A stretch of DNA of 64,000 nt from Caldisericia bacterium (GTDB lineage: Bacteria > Caldisericota > Caldisericia > JAAYUI01): contig JAGNLA010000001.1 in the NCBI GenBank assembly GCA_017999835.1, positions 1-64,000 on the forward strand, read 5' to 3'. Below are positions 6,517 to 15,636 of this stretch, piece by piece; position 1 is the stretch's first letter, and each line of letters starts with the position of its first letter. A program made the translations under genes and the position numbers. The notes beneath the pieces are model-generated. The model was not told where the DNA came from. It ran no database searches and was given only the letters and a program-made list of their open reading frames with translations.

Positions 6517-8427
6517 ATGAAAGTCAGTATCGGTGAAAAGTCAGTGGTTGTTGAGGAAGGAATCAATGTTTTCCAGGCGTTCAAGGCGCTAGAGATCCCA
6601 ACAAAAGACATTGTTGCTGTGAAAGTAGGTGGCAGACAATGTGATATGTCAACCAGACTGACAACCGATACTACTATTGAGCCTATACCGGCTGATACAC
6701 CTGAAGGACATGAGATTATTCTCCACTCATCATCACATCTTCTGGCATTTGCAATTATGAGGTTATATCCAGGCACAAAATTTGCCATTGGCCCTGCAAT
6801 CAAGGACGGTTTCTACTATGACCTGGCTCTTCCCGCTCCAATCATTGACGAGGATCTGCCAAAAATCGAAGCCGAGATGAAAAAAATCGTCAAGGAAGAT
6901 GTAAAATTTGTCAGGAAAGAATGGAACAGAATTGAAGCAATTTCTTATTTCAGAGAACGAGGCGACCTGTTCAAGGTTGAAATCCTTGAAGAGATAAAGG
7001 ATGATATGGTCTCGTTCTATGAACTTGGCGATTTCATAGACCTTTGCAGAGGGCCTCACGTTCCGTCAACAAAATATCTTGGTAATTTCAAACTCATGAG
7101 CATTGCTGGTGCTTACTGGCGCGGCGATGAAAAACGCCAGATGCTTACAAGAATCTATGGCACATCATTTAACACAAAGGAAGCCCTTGAAGCACACCTT
7201 AAAAAGCTTGAAGAGCTTGCCAAACGCGATCACAGGGTTCTGGGCAAAGAGCTCGAGCTGTTTACAATCGAAGACACAATTGGTGGTGGGCTGGCCATCT
7301 GGATGCCTAACGGCTCAATGATTCGTGGAATAATTGAAGATTTTTGGAGATCAGAACACAGAAAACGTGGTTATAAAATCATCTACACCCCACATATCGG
7401 CAAAGCCCAGCTCTGGCAGACATCAGGTCACCTCGATTTCTACAAAGACGGCATGTATCCAAAAATGGAACTTGAAAACGTTGACTACTATGTCCGTCCT
7501 ATGAATTGCCCGTTCCACATGATGAACTATAAGACAAGAGTCCGTTCATATCGCGATTTGCCATACAGAACAGCTGAACTTGGCACTGTCTATCGTTTCG
7601 AACGATCAGGCGCATTGCATGGACTTTTAAGAGTTAGGGGATTCACCCAGGATGACGCTCACATATTCTGCACTCCGGAACAGCTACAAAGTGAAGTAAC
7701 CGGTGTTGTCGAATTTGCAATTTTCCTTCTCAAGACTTTTGGTTTCAAGAAATTTGATGTCTATCTTTCAACAAAACCAGCAGAGAAATTTGTTGGTGAT
7801 CCAGAAAAGTGGGCTGTTGCAGAGGAAACTCTTGCAAAAGCACTCAAAGAGATGGGGCTTGAATACAAAATCGATGAAGGCGGCGGAGCATTCTACGGAC
7901 CAAAGATCGACATCAAAATCGTCGATGCCTTCGACCGTTCCTGGCAGTGCACTACATGTCAGTTCGACTTCAACCTTCCGGCAAGGTTTGGTCTTGTCTA
8001 CACCGGTGAAGATGGCAAAGAGCATGAACCGTACGTTGTCCACAGAGCGTTGCTTGGCTCGCTTGAAAGGTTCATGGGCTGCCTTATCGAAAACTATGGT
8101 GGAGCGTTCCCGCTCTGGCTTGCCCCTCAACAGGCGACAATCATCCCTATTGTTGATGCAGTCTATGATTATTGTTATCAGATAAAAAAAGAATTTGAAG
8201 AAAATGGCATCCGCGTCGAGGTTGATTCTGGTTCCGACCGTATGAACGCAAAAATCCGCAACTCTGAACTTAAAAAGATTCCATACGCTTTGGTGGTCGG
8301 AGCAAAGGAAGCTGAGACAGGAACCGTTTCGGTAAGAAGGCACGGCAAGGGCGACCTTGGCGTTATGGACAAAAGTGTTCTGCTTGAAAAGCTTTGCAAG
8401 GAAATAGGTGAAAAGTCGGTTGAATAG
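6517..8427 (+). CDS. thrS: Threonyl-tRNA synthetase
   Basis: Class II synthetase charging tRNA-Thr, 636 residues as usual. Order: TGS domain (1-58), editing domain with HSSSH (70-74) and the LCRGPHVP motif near 178, catalytic core with motif 2 (RPMNCPFHMMNYKTR, TVYRFERSGAL) and the zinc Cys/His ligands, then the anticodon-binding domain from about 540. AAAGGAGG lies 6 nt before the ATG. There is no room for a T-box leader because the HD gene ends 13 nt upstream. It overlaps the next membrane-protein gene by 20 nt. Confidence 0.97.
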   Translation: MKVSIGEKSVVVEEGINVFQAFKALEIPTKDIVAVKVGGRQCDMSTRLTTDTTIEPIPADTPEGHEIILHSSSHLLAFAIMRLYPGTKFAIGPAIKDGFYYDLALPAPIIDEDLPKIEAEMKKIVKEDVKFVRKEWNRIEAISYFRERGDLFKVEILEEIKDDMVSFYELGDFIDLCRGPHVPSTKYLGNFKLMSIAGAYWRGDEKRQMLTRIYGTSFNTKEALEAHLKKLEELAKRDHRVLGKELELFTIEDTIGGGLAIWMPNGSMIRGIIEDFWRSEHRKRGYKIIYTPHIGKAQLWQTSGHLDFYKDGMYPKMELENVDYYVRPMNCPFHMMNYKTRVRSYRDLPYRTAELGTVYRFERSGALHGLLRVRGFTQDDAHIFCTPEQLQSEVTGVVEFAIFLLKTFGFKKFDVYLSTKPAEKFVGDPEKWAVAEETLAKALKEMGLEYKIDEGGGAFYGPKIDIKIVDAFDRSWQCTTCQFDFNLPARFGLVYTGEDGKEHEPYVVHRALLGSLERFMGCLIENYGGAFPLWLAPQQATIIPIVDAVYDYCYQIKKEFEENGIRVEVDSGSDRMNAKIRNSELKKIPYALVVGAKEAETGTVSVRRHGKGDLGVMDKSVLLEKLCKEIGEKSVE

Positions 8428-8908
8428 ACTTGTCCTGGCCTGGCTGCTGCTTGGCGTTATGGGTGCGGTTTTTGGTGCATTGGTAGCGTTCTCAATGACC
8501 TTATTCATGAAAACCGTCGTTGACGCTTGGATTATCGGTGGCTTTGCCTTTCTCGGGTTTGTGCCTGGACTTTTGGGCGCTTGTGGCCAAAGATTTGCTG
8601 GTCTTGCCGGCTTCTTTGGCCTTATTGTTGGTTTCCTGTGGGGCATCATAGAGTCAATTGTTAGAAAAGGAATCATCTGGCCGGTGTTTGTTTATCTTTG
8701 TTTCTTGCAGGCTTTTTTGTTTGCCATTGCTATTGGCTTAATTGTTCAGATATTTATCAAACCCAGGCCATTGCCAGCAAACAAACCTATCAAGAAGAAA
8801 CCGAAACTGGCGGTTGCTGCAACCAGACAAAAACCTATCCATAGAATTGCTTCTCGGAGTTCTGTTGCTAAACAAAAAAAAGAGGATAATCGGATATATG
8901 AGGTTTGA
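8408..8908 (+). CDS. Small integral membrane protein, unknown
   Basis: A 166-residue protein starting at GTG 8408, inside the end of thrS, with AAGGA 5 nt before it. It shows four hydrophobic segments (about residues 7-30, 39-57, 61-82 and 86-115) rich in Gly, Ala and Phe, followed by a very basic 50-residue tail (RPLPANKPIKKKPK) that should lie in the cytoplasm. I recognise no family. The next gene follows after 33 nt. The basic tail could bind RNA, DNA or acidic lipid, but nothing in the sequence decides this. Confidence 0.7.
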   Translation: MKSRLNRLVLAWLLLGVMGAVFGALVAFSMTLFMKTVVDAWIIGGFAFLGFVPGLLGACGQRFAGLAGFFGLIVGFLWGIIESIVRKGIIWPVFVYLCFLQAFLFAIAIGLIVQIFIKPRPLPANKPIKKKPKLAVAATRQKPIHRIASRSSVAKQKKEDNRIYEV

Positions 8909-8941
8909 CAAGGCTTTGCTGTTGTTTTGGAGTGCAACAAA

Positions 8942-9154
8942 GTGAACAAGATAGCTGCTTCTCATCATCAAACACTTGATTTGATTGGTCAGATAAGTTA
9001 TTCAATTGAATCCGGTGTAAGTCCTTTAAAACGTTTTATTATGTTGGAAGTCGAAAACAGACTTGCAGACCTTATTCTTTCAGGTAAGCTTGTTTCTGGC
9101 GATTGTGTATCTTTAGACGAGAAGGACGGGCAGCTTGCCGTCTTGAAAGGGTGA
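8942..9154 (+). CDS. Free-standing ClpB/ClpC D2-small-domain-like protein
   Basis: A 70-residue protein. Its second half reads SPLKRFIMLEVENRLADLILSG, then KLVSGDCVSLDEKDGQLAVLKG. This follows the C-terminal D2-small domain of Clp ATPases: a PLKR turn, an xEDPLAexIL helix, GK..GD.V, and a final DG.L strand. No ATPase domain is encoded in any frame upstream. The likely start is GTG 8942 with GGAG 10 nt upstream; TTG 8927 is an alternative. It lies 5 nt before the DUF4330 gene. In Clp proteins this domain mediates oligomer contacts; here it may cap or regulate a Clp hexamer, which is inference. Confidence 0.6.
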   Translation: MNKIAASHHQTLDLIGQISYSIESGVSPLKRFIMLEVENRLADLILSGKLVSGDCVSLDEKDGQLAVLKG

Positions 9155-9159
9155 ATCTG

Positions 9160-10023
9160 ATGGCGATTCTTGACGAAAAAGGCAGACTTTTCGGTAAAGT
9201 AAACTTAATTGATCTTCTGCTTATAATAGTGTTGGTTTGCGGTTTGGCCTTCGGTGGGTACAAGATTCTGTCAAGATATTTCATCACAGTTGAATACGAC
9301 AATTACAAAGTAGTCCTTAAAGCTGAAGATGTGCACCCCGAGATGGTTGACGCCATTCGTATCGGTGATAAGCTTATCGAACGCTCTGGAGCTGTAATTG
9401 GCACAGTAGTCGAACCCAGGCCATACCTGCTTCCAGCAGAAGTCTATGTCCAAAACAGGGAAGGCAGAATAGAGACCTCTATCCAGCCAAAACTTAAGGA
9501 TCTGGTGATCACTGTGATAGTGAAGGTTCCAAAGGGACAGAGGATAAAATACAACACCAACAACCTCCTTATCGGCTCTAGGCTTGAATATGAGTTTGCA
9601 ACTGAAGGCTCATTCAAGGTTATCAGGTATAGCTCGATTAAAGCTGTCGAAGCAAAGCCATCAATTGTTGAAAGCGATAAAATCCCGAATTGTCTTAATC
9701 TATCGGTCATCGACAGCATTCCAAATCTCAAGAAATACTACGCTGTGGATGGGTCAGGGAAAATATGGACAATTGCTCCTTCTTCGCAGGAAGAATCGGA
9801 ACTCCTGGATAAACTTGTTGCCGAGGACGGACAGGACAAAAAAGAAACAACAAATACAACGAACCCGACTGATCCATCCAAACCGGAGATCATCAATTTG
9901 CCTGTCTCACAATTCAAAACCGGTGACACGGTTGAAATATGTGGAACTGTTGAAGACGGAGAGGGTGTCGGTGGTTCACACATGAGAGCTCTCTGCACTT
10001 CAATCCTTCGGGTGACCAAGTGA
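9160..10023 (+). CDS. DUF4330-type membrane-anchored protein
   Basis: A 287-residue protein. The start MAILDEKGRLFGKVNLIDLLLI, followed by one membrane helix to about residue 38, is characteristic of DUF4330 proteins. The bulk should be outside the membrane. The C-terminal part adds a low-complexity Thr/Asn/Pro linker (about 225-240) and a final compact domain with two cysteines, which I do not recognise. ATG 9160 is preferred over an in-frame GTG at 9151 because GAAAGG lies about 10 nt upstream. The stop overlaps the murJ start. Its place before murJ and an LCP gene suggests an envelope role. Confidence 0.75.
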   Translation: MAILDEKGRLFGKVNLIDLLLIIVLVCGLAFGGYKILSRYFITVEYDNYKVVLKAEDVHPEMVDAIRIGDKLIERSGAVIGTVVEPRPYLLPAEVYVQNREGRIETSIQPKLKDLVITVIVKVPKGQRIKYNTNNLLIGSRLEYEFATEGSFKVIRYSSIKAVEAKPSIVESDKIPNCLNLSVIDSIPNLKKYYAVDGSGKIWTIAPSSQEESELLDKLVAEDGQDKKETTNTTNPTDPSKPEIINLPVSQFKTGDTVEICGTVEDGEGVGGSHMRALCTSILRVTK

Positions 10024-11567
10024 GTACAAAAAAAGTAATCAGGGACATAGGTATTGTTACCGTCATCCTGGCTATTGCCAGGGTGTTCGGCTTTATCAGG
10101 GAAATGGTCATAAACAAGTCAGTTGGCCAGGGGATGCTCAATGATGCCTACAAACTGGCCTCAAAAATCCCTCTCACGCTTTCCCTGTTTCTTGTCGGAC
10201 AGGTTCTGTCTGCAGTTTTCATCCCTGTAATCACAAGGTTCATAGTTGAACACAGAAAAGAAGAGCTGAACAAACTTGTAGGCGTTCTGTTCTTTGCGGT
10301 AACTGTCATTTTCCTTTTCATCATCGCCCTTTGTTATATCTTTGCAAAACCAGTTTTAGGTTCCCTGCTCAGTCAGTATGGTTCGCAGGCGCCAACAGTC
10401 ACTGAATCGGTGAACATGTTCTACATCATGCTTCCATCTCTTATGTTTATGGCATGGTCATCGCTTATTGCCGGCATTCACAACTCTTTCCAAAGATTTA
10501 CAGTCCCTGCCATTGGAAACCTTATTTTCACGGCTGCACCTGTGATCCTTATTCTTATTTTCCCATCAATCTACTCGATTGCCTGGGGTATAACTCTTGG
10601 ATCATTAATACAGCTGGTCATCATGATTCCAAAATTGTTTGAGAAAGGTCTCAAGTTCAACATCAATTTTGATTTGCGCAACCCAGAGCTTTTGACTATT
10701 GGAAGCATGGCAATTCCGGTTCTTCTCGGTTCAGGTGTCAACTACATCGCACCGTTTATTGAAAGATATTTTGCCTCAGGCACTGGAGCTGGCTCTCTTG
10801 CTGCCATTGACAACGCATGGCAGGTAAGCCAGCTTCCGCTTTCAATTTTTGTCCTAGCAATTTCGTCTGTAATATTCCCATTGTTTGCCGAATCGGCAGC
10901 AAAAAATCGGCCAGAGGCCTTGAAATATAATATTCTTTGGTCAATGCGATTGTTCAGTTTCATACTTATTCCAGCATCGATAGGCATGCTGGTTTTGGCT
11001 GAGCCGATAATCATCTTGTTGTTCCAGAGAGGTGAATTTACTCTGCTGGACACGACAAGAACCGTTGCCCCCCTAGCATTCTATAGCATTGCCATGCTCC
11101 CGTGGGCTTACGAAACGATTCTTGTCAAGGTGTTCTATTCGCTTGGAGACACCAAGACTCCGGTCTGGATTCCGATAGTTCATGTCGCTTTACTGACAGT
11201 CTTTGACCTTTATCTTGTCAGATTTAAATTGCCTGGGTTGGCTTTGGGTGCTGCCGCTTCGGCATTTGTTTCGATGTCGCTGATGCTGTTTATGATAAGA
11301 CGAAAGATAGGGGGGTTTGGCATAACCAGCCTTCTTGTCTCAATTCTCAAATCAACGATTGCTTCAGTGATCATGGGTGCAATTGCTTACTATACGTCGC
11401 TTCGGCTCAATTTTCTTGTCGACAGGTCATCAAACCTTGGCAGAATAGTCCAGGTTGGGTTTGCCATTGTTCTTGGAATTATTGTCTACTTTATTGTCAT
11501 GTGGATAATCGATCGCTCGGAAATGAAAGAATTCATGGCGGTCATCCGTCGAAGAGGTGACGCGTGA
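10020..11567 (+). CDS. murJ: Lipid II flippase MurJ
   Basis: A 515-residue polytopic membrane protein of the MviN/MurJ family with about 14 hydrophobic segments. Family signatures are visible: the opening with ARVFGFIREMVI, SLFLVGQVLSAVFIPVITRF, LPLSIFVLAISSVIFPLFAE and QRGEFTLLDT. MurJ flips lipid II across the cytoplasmic membrane for peptidoglycan synthesis. It starts at GTG 10020 in a GTGA overlap with the DUF4330 gene and ends in another 4-nt overlap with the LCP gene, linking wall-precursor flipping to wall-polymer ligation. Confidence 0.94.
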   Translation: MSTKKVIRDIGIVTVILAIARVFGFIREMVINKSVGQGMLNDAYKLASKIPLTLSLFLVGQVLSAVFIPVITRFIVEHRKEELNKLVGVLFFAVTVIFLFIIALCYIFAKPVLGSLLSQYGSQAPTVTESVNMFYIMLPSLMFMAWSSLIAGIHNSFQRFTVPAIGNLIFTAAPVILILIFPSIYSIAWGITLGSLIQLVIMIPKLFEKGLKFNINFDLRNPELLTIGSMAIPVLLGSGVNYIAPFIERYFASGTGAGSLAAIDNAWQVSQLPLSIFVLAISSVIFPLFAESAAKNRPEALKYNILWSMRLFSFILIPASIGMLVLAEPIIILLFQRGEFTLLDTTRTVAPLAFYSIAMLPWAYETILVKVFYSLGDTKTPVWIPIVHVALLTVFDLYLVRFKLPGLALGAAASAFVSMSLMLFMIRRKIGGFGITSLLVSILKSTIASVIMGAIAYYTSLRLNFLVDRSSNLGRIVQVGFAIVLGIIVYFIVMWIIDRSEMKEFMAVIRRRGDA

Positions 11568-12574
11568 GGGTAAAAAGCAAAGGACACAGCACAGGCAGAA
11601 CCGTTGCCCTGTTGGTCATTGCCATTGTTTGCGTCGTTTCTTTTGTAGGTTTAACTATTATCCATGCCGCGCTATCTGACATTTATCAGTTAAAATTTCC
11701 TGGATCAAACATAAAACCGCAGCAACTCGATTTCTCAAAAAAAATCAATATGCTAATAATTGGTGTGGATGCCCCCTACCTTGAAGATCACGCCAGATCA
11801 GACACCATGATGATCATTTCCTTTGACCCCGACACAAAAAAAGTATATCTGATGTCAATTGCTAGGGACACCTGGGTTTCACCACCGTGGCTAGGGTTTC
11901 CGACAAAAATCAACGCCATAAACAACCCTGACTTCTGCTCGGATTGCGGAACAGAGAGACTTATAGAAACCATTGAATGGTTGACTGAAATCAAGATTCA
12001 CTGTTACATGAAAACTAATTTCAGGGGGTTTGCCCAGATCGTTGATGTGTTTGGAGGAGTCGATATCAATGTTGAAAAAGACATGGATTATGATGACATC
12101 GATGGCACCCACATCCATCTCAAGCAGGGTTTTCAGCATCTCAATGGCCAGAAATCGCTCGAATACGTAAGGTTCAGGCATACCGATGCCGACTGGCAGA
12201 TCGACCTTGAAGGCAAACCTGCAGGCAGGGTTGCCAGACAGGCAAACTTCATAAAAGCAATCTTTAAAGAGCTTTTGCAATTTAAAAATGTTGGCAAATT
12301 TGGCCAAATAATTCAGATCATCAAGAAAAATATTGAAACAAACCTTGATGTCCAAAATGGTTTGAGCCTGCTTTTCAAACTCCAGGGGTTAATGAAAGAG
12401 ACAAAAGATACAAATATTGTTGTTCTCACCTGGTGGGGCGAGGATGGAGAAATTGAAACTGGCGAGAAAGAAATACCTTATTTGAGCATCGTCAAACCAA
12501 ATATTGAAAAAATACGTGAACAATGCAAGGAGTACATGTCGGATGAACCTCCAACAATCAAGCAAAATCCTTGA
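11564..12574 (+). CDS. LytR-CpsA-Psr (LCP) family glycopolymer transferase
   Basis: A 336-residue, type-II membrane protein: short cytoplasmic N-terminus, one helix (about 14-36), and an extracellular LCP domain. LCP signatures include NMLIIGVDAP (about 62-71), SDTMMIISFDP with the conserved Asp/Arg, IARDTWV, INAIN, and the RFRHTDADWQIDLEG region with the conserved basic residues that bind pyrophosphate. LCP enzymes attach secondary wall polymers to peptidoglycan. It starts at GTG overlapping murJ by 4 nt. A downstream O-antigen-ligase-like gene fits a polysaccharide-attachment role. Confidence 0.9.
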   Translation: MRVKSKGHSTGRTVALLVIAIVCVVSFVGLTIIHAALSDIYQLKFPGSNIKPQQLDFSKKINMLIIGVDAPYLEDHARSDTMMIISFDPDTKKVYLMSIARDTWVSPPWLGFPTKINAINNPDFCSDCGTERLIETIEWLTEIKIHCYMKTNFRGFAQIVDVFGGVDINVEKDMDYDDIDGTHIHLKQGFQHLNGQKSLEYVRFRHTDADWQIDLEGKPAGRVARQANFIKAIFKELLQFKNVGKFGQIIQIIKKNIETNLDVQNGLSLLFKLQGLMKETKDTNIVVLTWWGEDGEIETGEKEIPYLSIVKPNIEKIREQCKEYMSDEPPTIKQNP

Positions 12575-13079
12575 GTTTTGCTCAAGAACAGGTACTTCAT
12601 GGGAAAACAGCGGGACTAGGCGTGTAGCTGACTCGGTCTTGCGGTTTTGGGATAGATTGGTTTCCGGCTCAACCATAATAAAATGGGTTACTGGTGATGA
12701 AGTTCAACGCGGAAAGACCCACAAACCAAGCTATTTCGGTTTAAAAATTCAGGAATGCTGGACAGCAACTATCAAATGGTTAAACTCCAGGATTCACAAA
12801 AACCAACAACTAAAAGATTCAAAGTCGGTTCATGCGATAAATTCTGTCAGCAAATTTTTTCAAAATGACTTTCTGGCTGCACTTGGCTGGGTTGGCTGCG
12901 CGTTCTTCCCGGCATATGGAATTCTTAGGTTGAACGTTGTAGGACTGTCAATGACGACACTGATAATCATCATTGCTGGCTTCCTTCTCTCAGTGTTTTT
13001 TGTTTTTGCAAAGGTAAACCTTCTTGAAATGATCAAATCGAGCAAGCTGCTCAAGGTGCTAGATGACATCGACGAATAA
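12543..13079 (+). CDS. Unknown membrane protein between LCP and ligase genes
   Basis: A 178-residue protein from ATG 12543, which overlaps the LCP gene by 32 nt and has AAGGAG about 11 nt upstream. The N-terminal 110 residues are soluble with several Trp and Cys; two hydrophobic segments follow (about 113-130 and 138-160), then a short charged tail. I recognise no family. Its setting in an envelope-polymer cluster and its overlaps on both sides (17 nt with the ligase gene) imply coordinated expression with LCP and ligase. Confidence 0.7.
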   Translation: MNLQQSSKILEFCSRTGTSWENSGTRRVADSVLRFWDRLVSGSTIIKWVTGDEVQRGKTHKPSYFGLKIQECWTATIKWLNSRIHKNQQLKDSKSVHAINSVSKFFQNDFLAALGWVGCAFFPAYGILRLNVVGLSMTTLIIIIAGFLLSVFFVFAKVNLLEMIKSSKLLKVLDDIDE

Positions 13080-14433
13080 AAACTGGATGCCACTTGTGCT
13101 TGTGTTTGCTGGCATTGCTCTGGCATTGCTGGCCGTCTTTGCAAAGACACTCTGGATTGTCGCGTTGTTTGGTGTTGTTGCTGTTATCGTCATAGTCGTT
13201 TCAAAGATTGAAGTCGGCATCAGCATTCTTTGTTTTTCTGCTGTCATCGATGGCCTCCTCAGATCTCAGGGAGCAATTGGTTCACTCTGGGACGACGCTT
13301 TGTACGCTCTGATTGTCTTTGCGCTTATCTGGAAGCTTTCAAAAGAAAACAACGATAAGTTCAAAACAACCCTAGTCTGGTGGGCTGGCATTGCTTTCTT
13401 CGTTGTTGCCTGCATTTCAGGTTTGCTTGGTGGTCTCCCTTATGGACATATTGTAACGGCCATCAGGTCAATACTCCAGGGGTCGATAATATTTTTTGTA
13501 ATCGTCAACTCAGGTTTTGACAGAAAAAAACTAACCCATCTTGCGGCTTTGCTGGTGATTTGTGCAACGGTTGTTGCTGGATACGCTGTAATCCAGCGAT
13601 CAGCAGGTGTCTTTACTCCTAGAGGCTGGCTGGATGCTGCAAGTGAAATCAACTACACCAGATCCACCAGTTTCCTTGGCAGCCCCAACGCCACGGCCGG
13701 TTTGCTTGCGCTTTTGCTGCCAGCGTCCATCGGAATGACTGTCAAAGTCAACGGTTTATGGAAAAAGGTTTTCTGGGTATTCTGTTTTGTGATCATTGCT
13801 TACGGGCTCTATGCCACTCTCAACAGGGCAGCCTGGGTAGGTTTGTCAGTCGGTTTGGTGGTTTTTGCCGTGTCGTGCGGTAAACGCTGGTGGGTCATGC
13901 TCCTGATAGGCGCGGTGGCTGCAGCCATCCTTATTCTGCCAGACCTTCGAATGCGCTTCGAATCGATTTTTTCTGAGGACTACGCCTGGAGAGACTCGAT
14001 ATATGGCAGGTCTTTCCGTTGGGGAACCGCAATAAACATCTTTGAAAGATATCCAATCTTTGGCATCGGTGCCGGAGGTTTTGGCGGAGCTGTGGCTTAC
14101 GGCATTCAGGCTTTTGGTGGATTGTACGTTGACAACAACTATCTTTTGATTTTATCAAACTACGGTTTTGTTGGAATAATCAGCTTTGCCTTCATTCTTT
14201 TAAGTTCCATCAGGGAATCATTCAAGGGGCTGAGGGCAGCCATGGAAAAAGACAGGTATCTGATTGCAGGTTTGATTGGCGGAATGGTTGCGTTCATCAT
14301 CCATCTCTGCTTTGAAAACCTCTGGGATATCACACCGCTCAACATCACATTCTGGATTTCGTGTGGCATTTGCGCCGGATTTGCCGGTGCAGAAAGGAAG
14401 CAGCGTGAAAATCAGCGAAGTGATGAACGATGA
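13063..14433 (+). CDS. O-antigen ligase / polymerase-like membrane protein (Wzy/WaaL superfamily)
   Basis: A 456-residue protein with about 11-12 hydrophobic segments and the superfamily's periplasmic loop. Supporting residues are STSFLGSPNATAGLLALLLPA (parts of 196-216), TLNRAAWVGLSVG, the RFESIFSEDYAWRDSIYGR loop, and IFERYPIFGIGAGGFGG, a typical Wzy_C/WaaL ending. Such proteins polymerise or ligate surface polysaccharides, matching the upstream LCP gene. It overlaps the previous gene by 17 nt and the next (CBS) by 29 nt. Ligase versus polymerase cannot be told apart from sequence. Confidence 0.82.
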   Translation: MTSTNKNWMPLVLVFAGIALALLAVFAKTLWIVALFGVVAVIVIVVSKIEVGISILCFSAVIDGLLRSQGAIGSLWDDALYALIVFALIWKLSKENNDKFKTTLVWWAGIAFFVVACISGLLGGLPYGHIVTAIRSILQGSIIFFVIVNSGFDRKKLTHLAALLVICATVVAGYAVIQRSAGVFTPRGWLDAASEINYTRSTSFLGSPNATAGLLALLLPASIGMTVKVNGLWKKVFWVFCFVIIAYGLYATLNRAAWVGLSVGLVVFAVSCGKRWWVMLLIGAVAAAILILPDLRMRFESIFSEDYAWRDSIYGRSFRWGTAINIFERYPIFGIGAGGFGGAVAYGIQAFGGLYVDNNYLLILSNYGFVGIISFAFILLSSIRESFKGLRAAMEKDRYLIAGLIGGMVAFIIHLCFENLWDITPLNITFWISCGICAGFAGAERKQRENQRSDER

Positions 14434-14794
14434 GGTAATCTTCATCGCAAACAACGGCACCATTGCCCAGGCAGTGGATTTGATGATAAAGCGAAGGATT
14501 AACGGACTTCCGGTAGTCGATGCAAGCAGAAGGGTTGTAGGCATCATAACCGAAAACGACATCATCAAGAAAACCGACTTTTTCAATCCTGAGCACGACC
14601 CTGCTGACATCCTCCAAAAAAATGTCGCAGATGTCATGACAATCAATCCGATCACACTCAACCCGGAGGCACAACTTATTCAGGCACAGGCAATATTTGC
14701 AGCAACAAACATCAAACAAATACCAATCATCAGCAATGGTGAGTTGGTAGGAATCATCGGTCGAAAGGATATTATCAAGGGATTTTTGAAATGA
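14405..14794 (+). CDS. CBS-domain-pair protein
   Basis: A 129-residue protein made of two CBS motifs (about 5-60 and 75-128): KISEVMNDEVIFI...GLPVVDASRRVVGIITENDII and VADVMTINPITL...IPIISNGELVGIIGRKDII. CBS pairs bind adenosine nucleotides and usually regulate partner enzymes. The GTG start at 14405 lies inside the ligase gene with AAGGAAG 4-5 nt upstream. The longer upstream extension in this frame is the shadow of the ligase gene. The stop overlaps glyQ by 4 nt; no catalytic domain is fused, so the partner is unknown. Confidence 0.87.
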   Translation: MKISEVMNDEVIFIANNGTIAQAVDLMIKRRINGLPVVDASRRVVGIITENDIIKKTDFFNPEHDPADILQKNVADVMTINPITLNPEAQLIQAQAIFAATNIKQIPIISNGELVGIIGRKDIIKGFLK

Positions 14795-15636
14795 ACATTC
14801 AAGACGCAATTTTTGCTCTAAAAGATTATTACAGGAAACAGGACTGCCTGATAGGCGAACCTCTGGACATGGAAGTTGGCGCTGGAACCATGCACCCTTA
14901 CACTTTTTTTGCTGTGTTGGGTTCAAAACCCTGGAGAGCCGCATACGTTCAGCCATCCAGAAGACCAGCCGATGGACGTTATGGTGACAGCCCGTACAGG
15001 TATTACATTCATCATCAGTTCCAAGTGATAATGAAGCCAGCACCGGCTGACATTCAGGACATCTATCTTGAAAGCCTCAAAGTGCTTGGCATTGATTATG
15101 AAAAGCACGACATGCGCTTCATCGAGGACAACTGGGAAAGCCCAACGCTTGGTGCTGCCGGTGTAGGCTGGGAAGTGTGGATGGATGGCCAGGAAGTCAG
15201 CCAGTTCACTTATTTCCAGCAATCAGGCGGATTCACGCTCAATCCTCCATCAGTTGAGTTGACTTATGGCATCGAGAGACTGTGCATGTACTCCGAAGGC
15301 ATAGAAAACGGTTTCAATCTCAAATGGAACAAGGACAACACTTACGGCTCGCTTCGAAAAAGGGCTGAGTATGAGCTTTGCAAGTGGGGCTTTGAAATGG
15401 CCGACATAGACGTGCTAAAGCGCATGATGGACGACTATGAACGTGAAAGCAATCGAGCAATAGACGCAAAACTTGCCATTCCTGCCTACGAATATGCACT
15501 TAAATGCTCACATACTTTTAACCTTCTGGACGCCAGAGGTGCCTTGTCAGTTTCCGAAAGAGCTGGCATGATAGCAAGAGTGCGCGACCTGACAAGAAAA
15601 TGTGCTGCCGTTTATCAGGAAGTGGCTAATGAATAA
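14791..15636 (+). CDS. glyQ: Glycyl-tRNA synthetase alpha subunit
   Basis: Catalytic subunit of the bacterial alpha2-beta2 GlyRS, 281 residues as usual. Seen: MNIQDAIFALKDYY, GAGTMHPYTFFAVLG, AYVQPSRRPADGRYGDSPYRYYIHHQFQ, and FTYFQQSGG. It activates glycine and, with GlyS, charges tRNA-Gly. It overlaps the upstream CBS gene by 4 nt and the downstream glyS by 8 nt. The two-subunit form, rather than the single-chain eukaryote-like type, is a useful lineage hint. Confidence 0.97.
   Translation: MNIQDAIFALKDYYRKQDCLIGEPLDMEVGAGTMHPYTFFAVLGSKPWRAAYVQPSRRPADGRYGDSPYRYYIHHQFQVIMKPAPADIQDIYLESLKVLGIDYEKHDMRFIEDNWESPTLGAAGVGWEVWMDGQEVSQFTYFQQSGGFTLNPPSVELTYGIERLCMYSEGIENGFNLKWNKDNTYGSLRKRAEYELCKWGFEMADIDVLKRMMDDYERESNRAIDAKLAIPAYEYALKCSHTFNLLDARGALSVSERAGMIARVRDLTRKCAAVYQEVANE

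Noticed and set aside
14276-14404. Longer start of the CBS protein
   Set aside because: It lies inside the ligase gene, has no ribosome-binding site, and the CBS fold begins right after GTG 14405.
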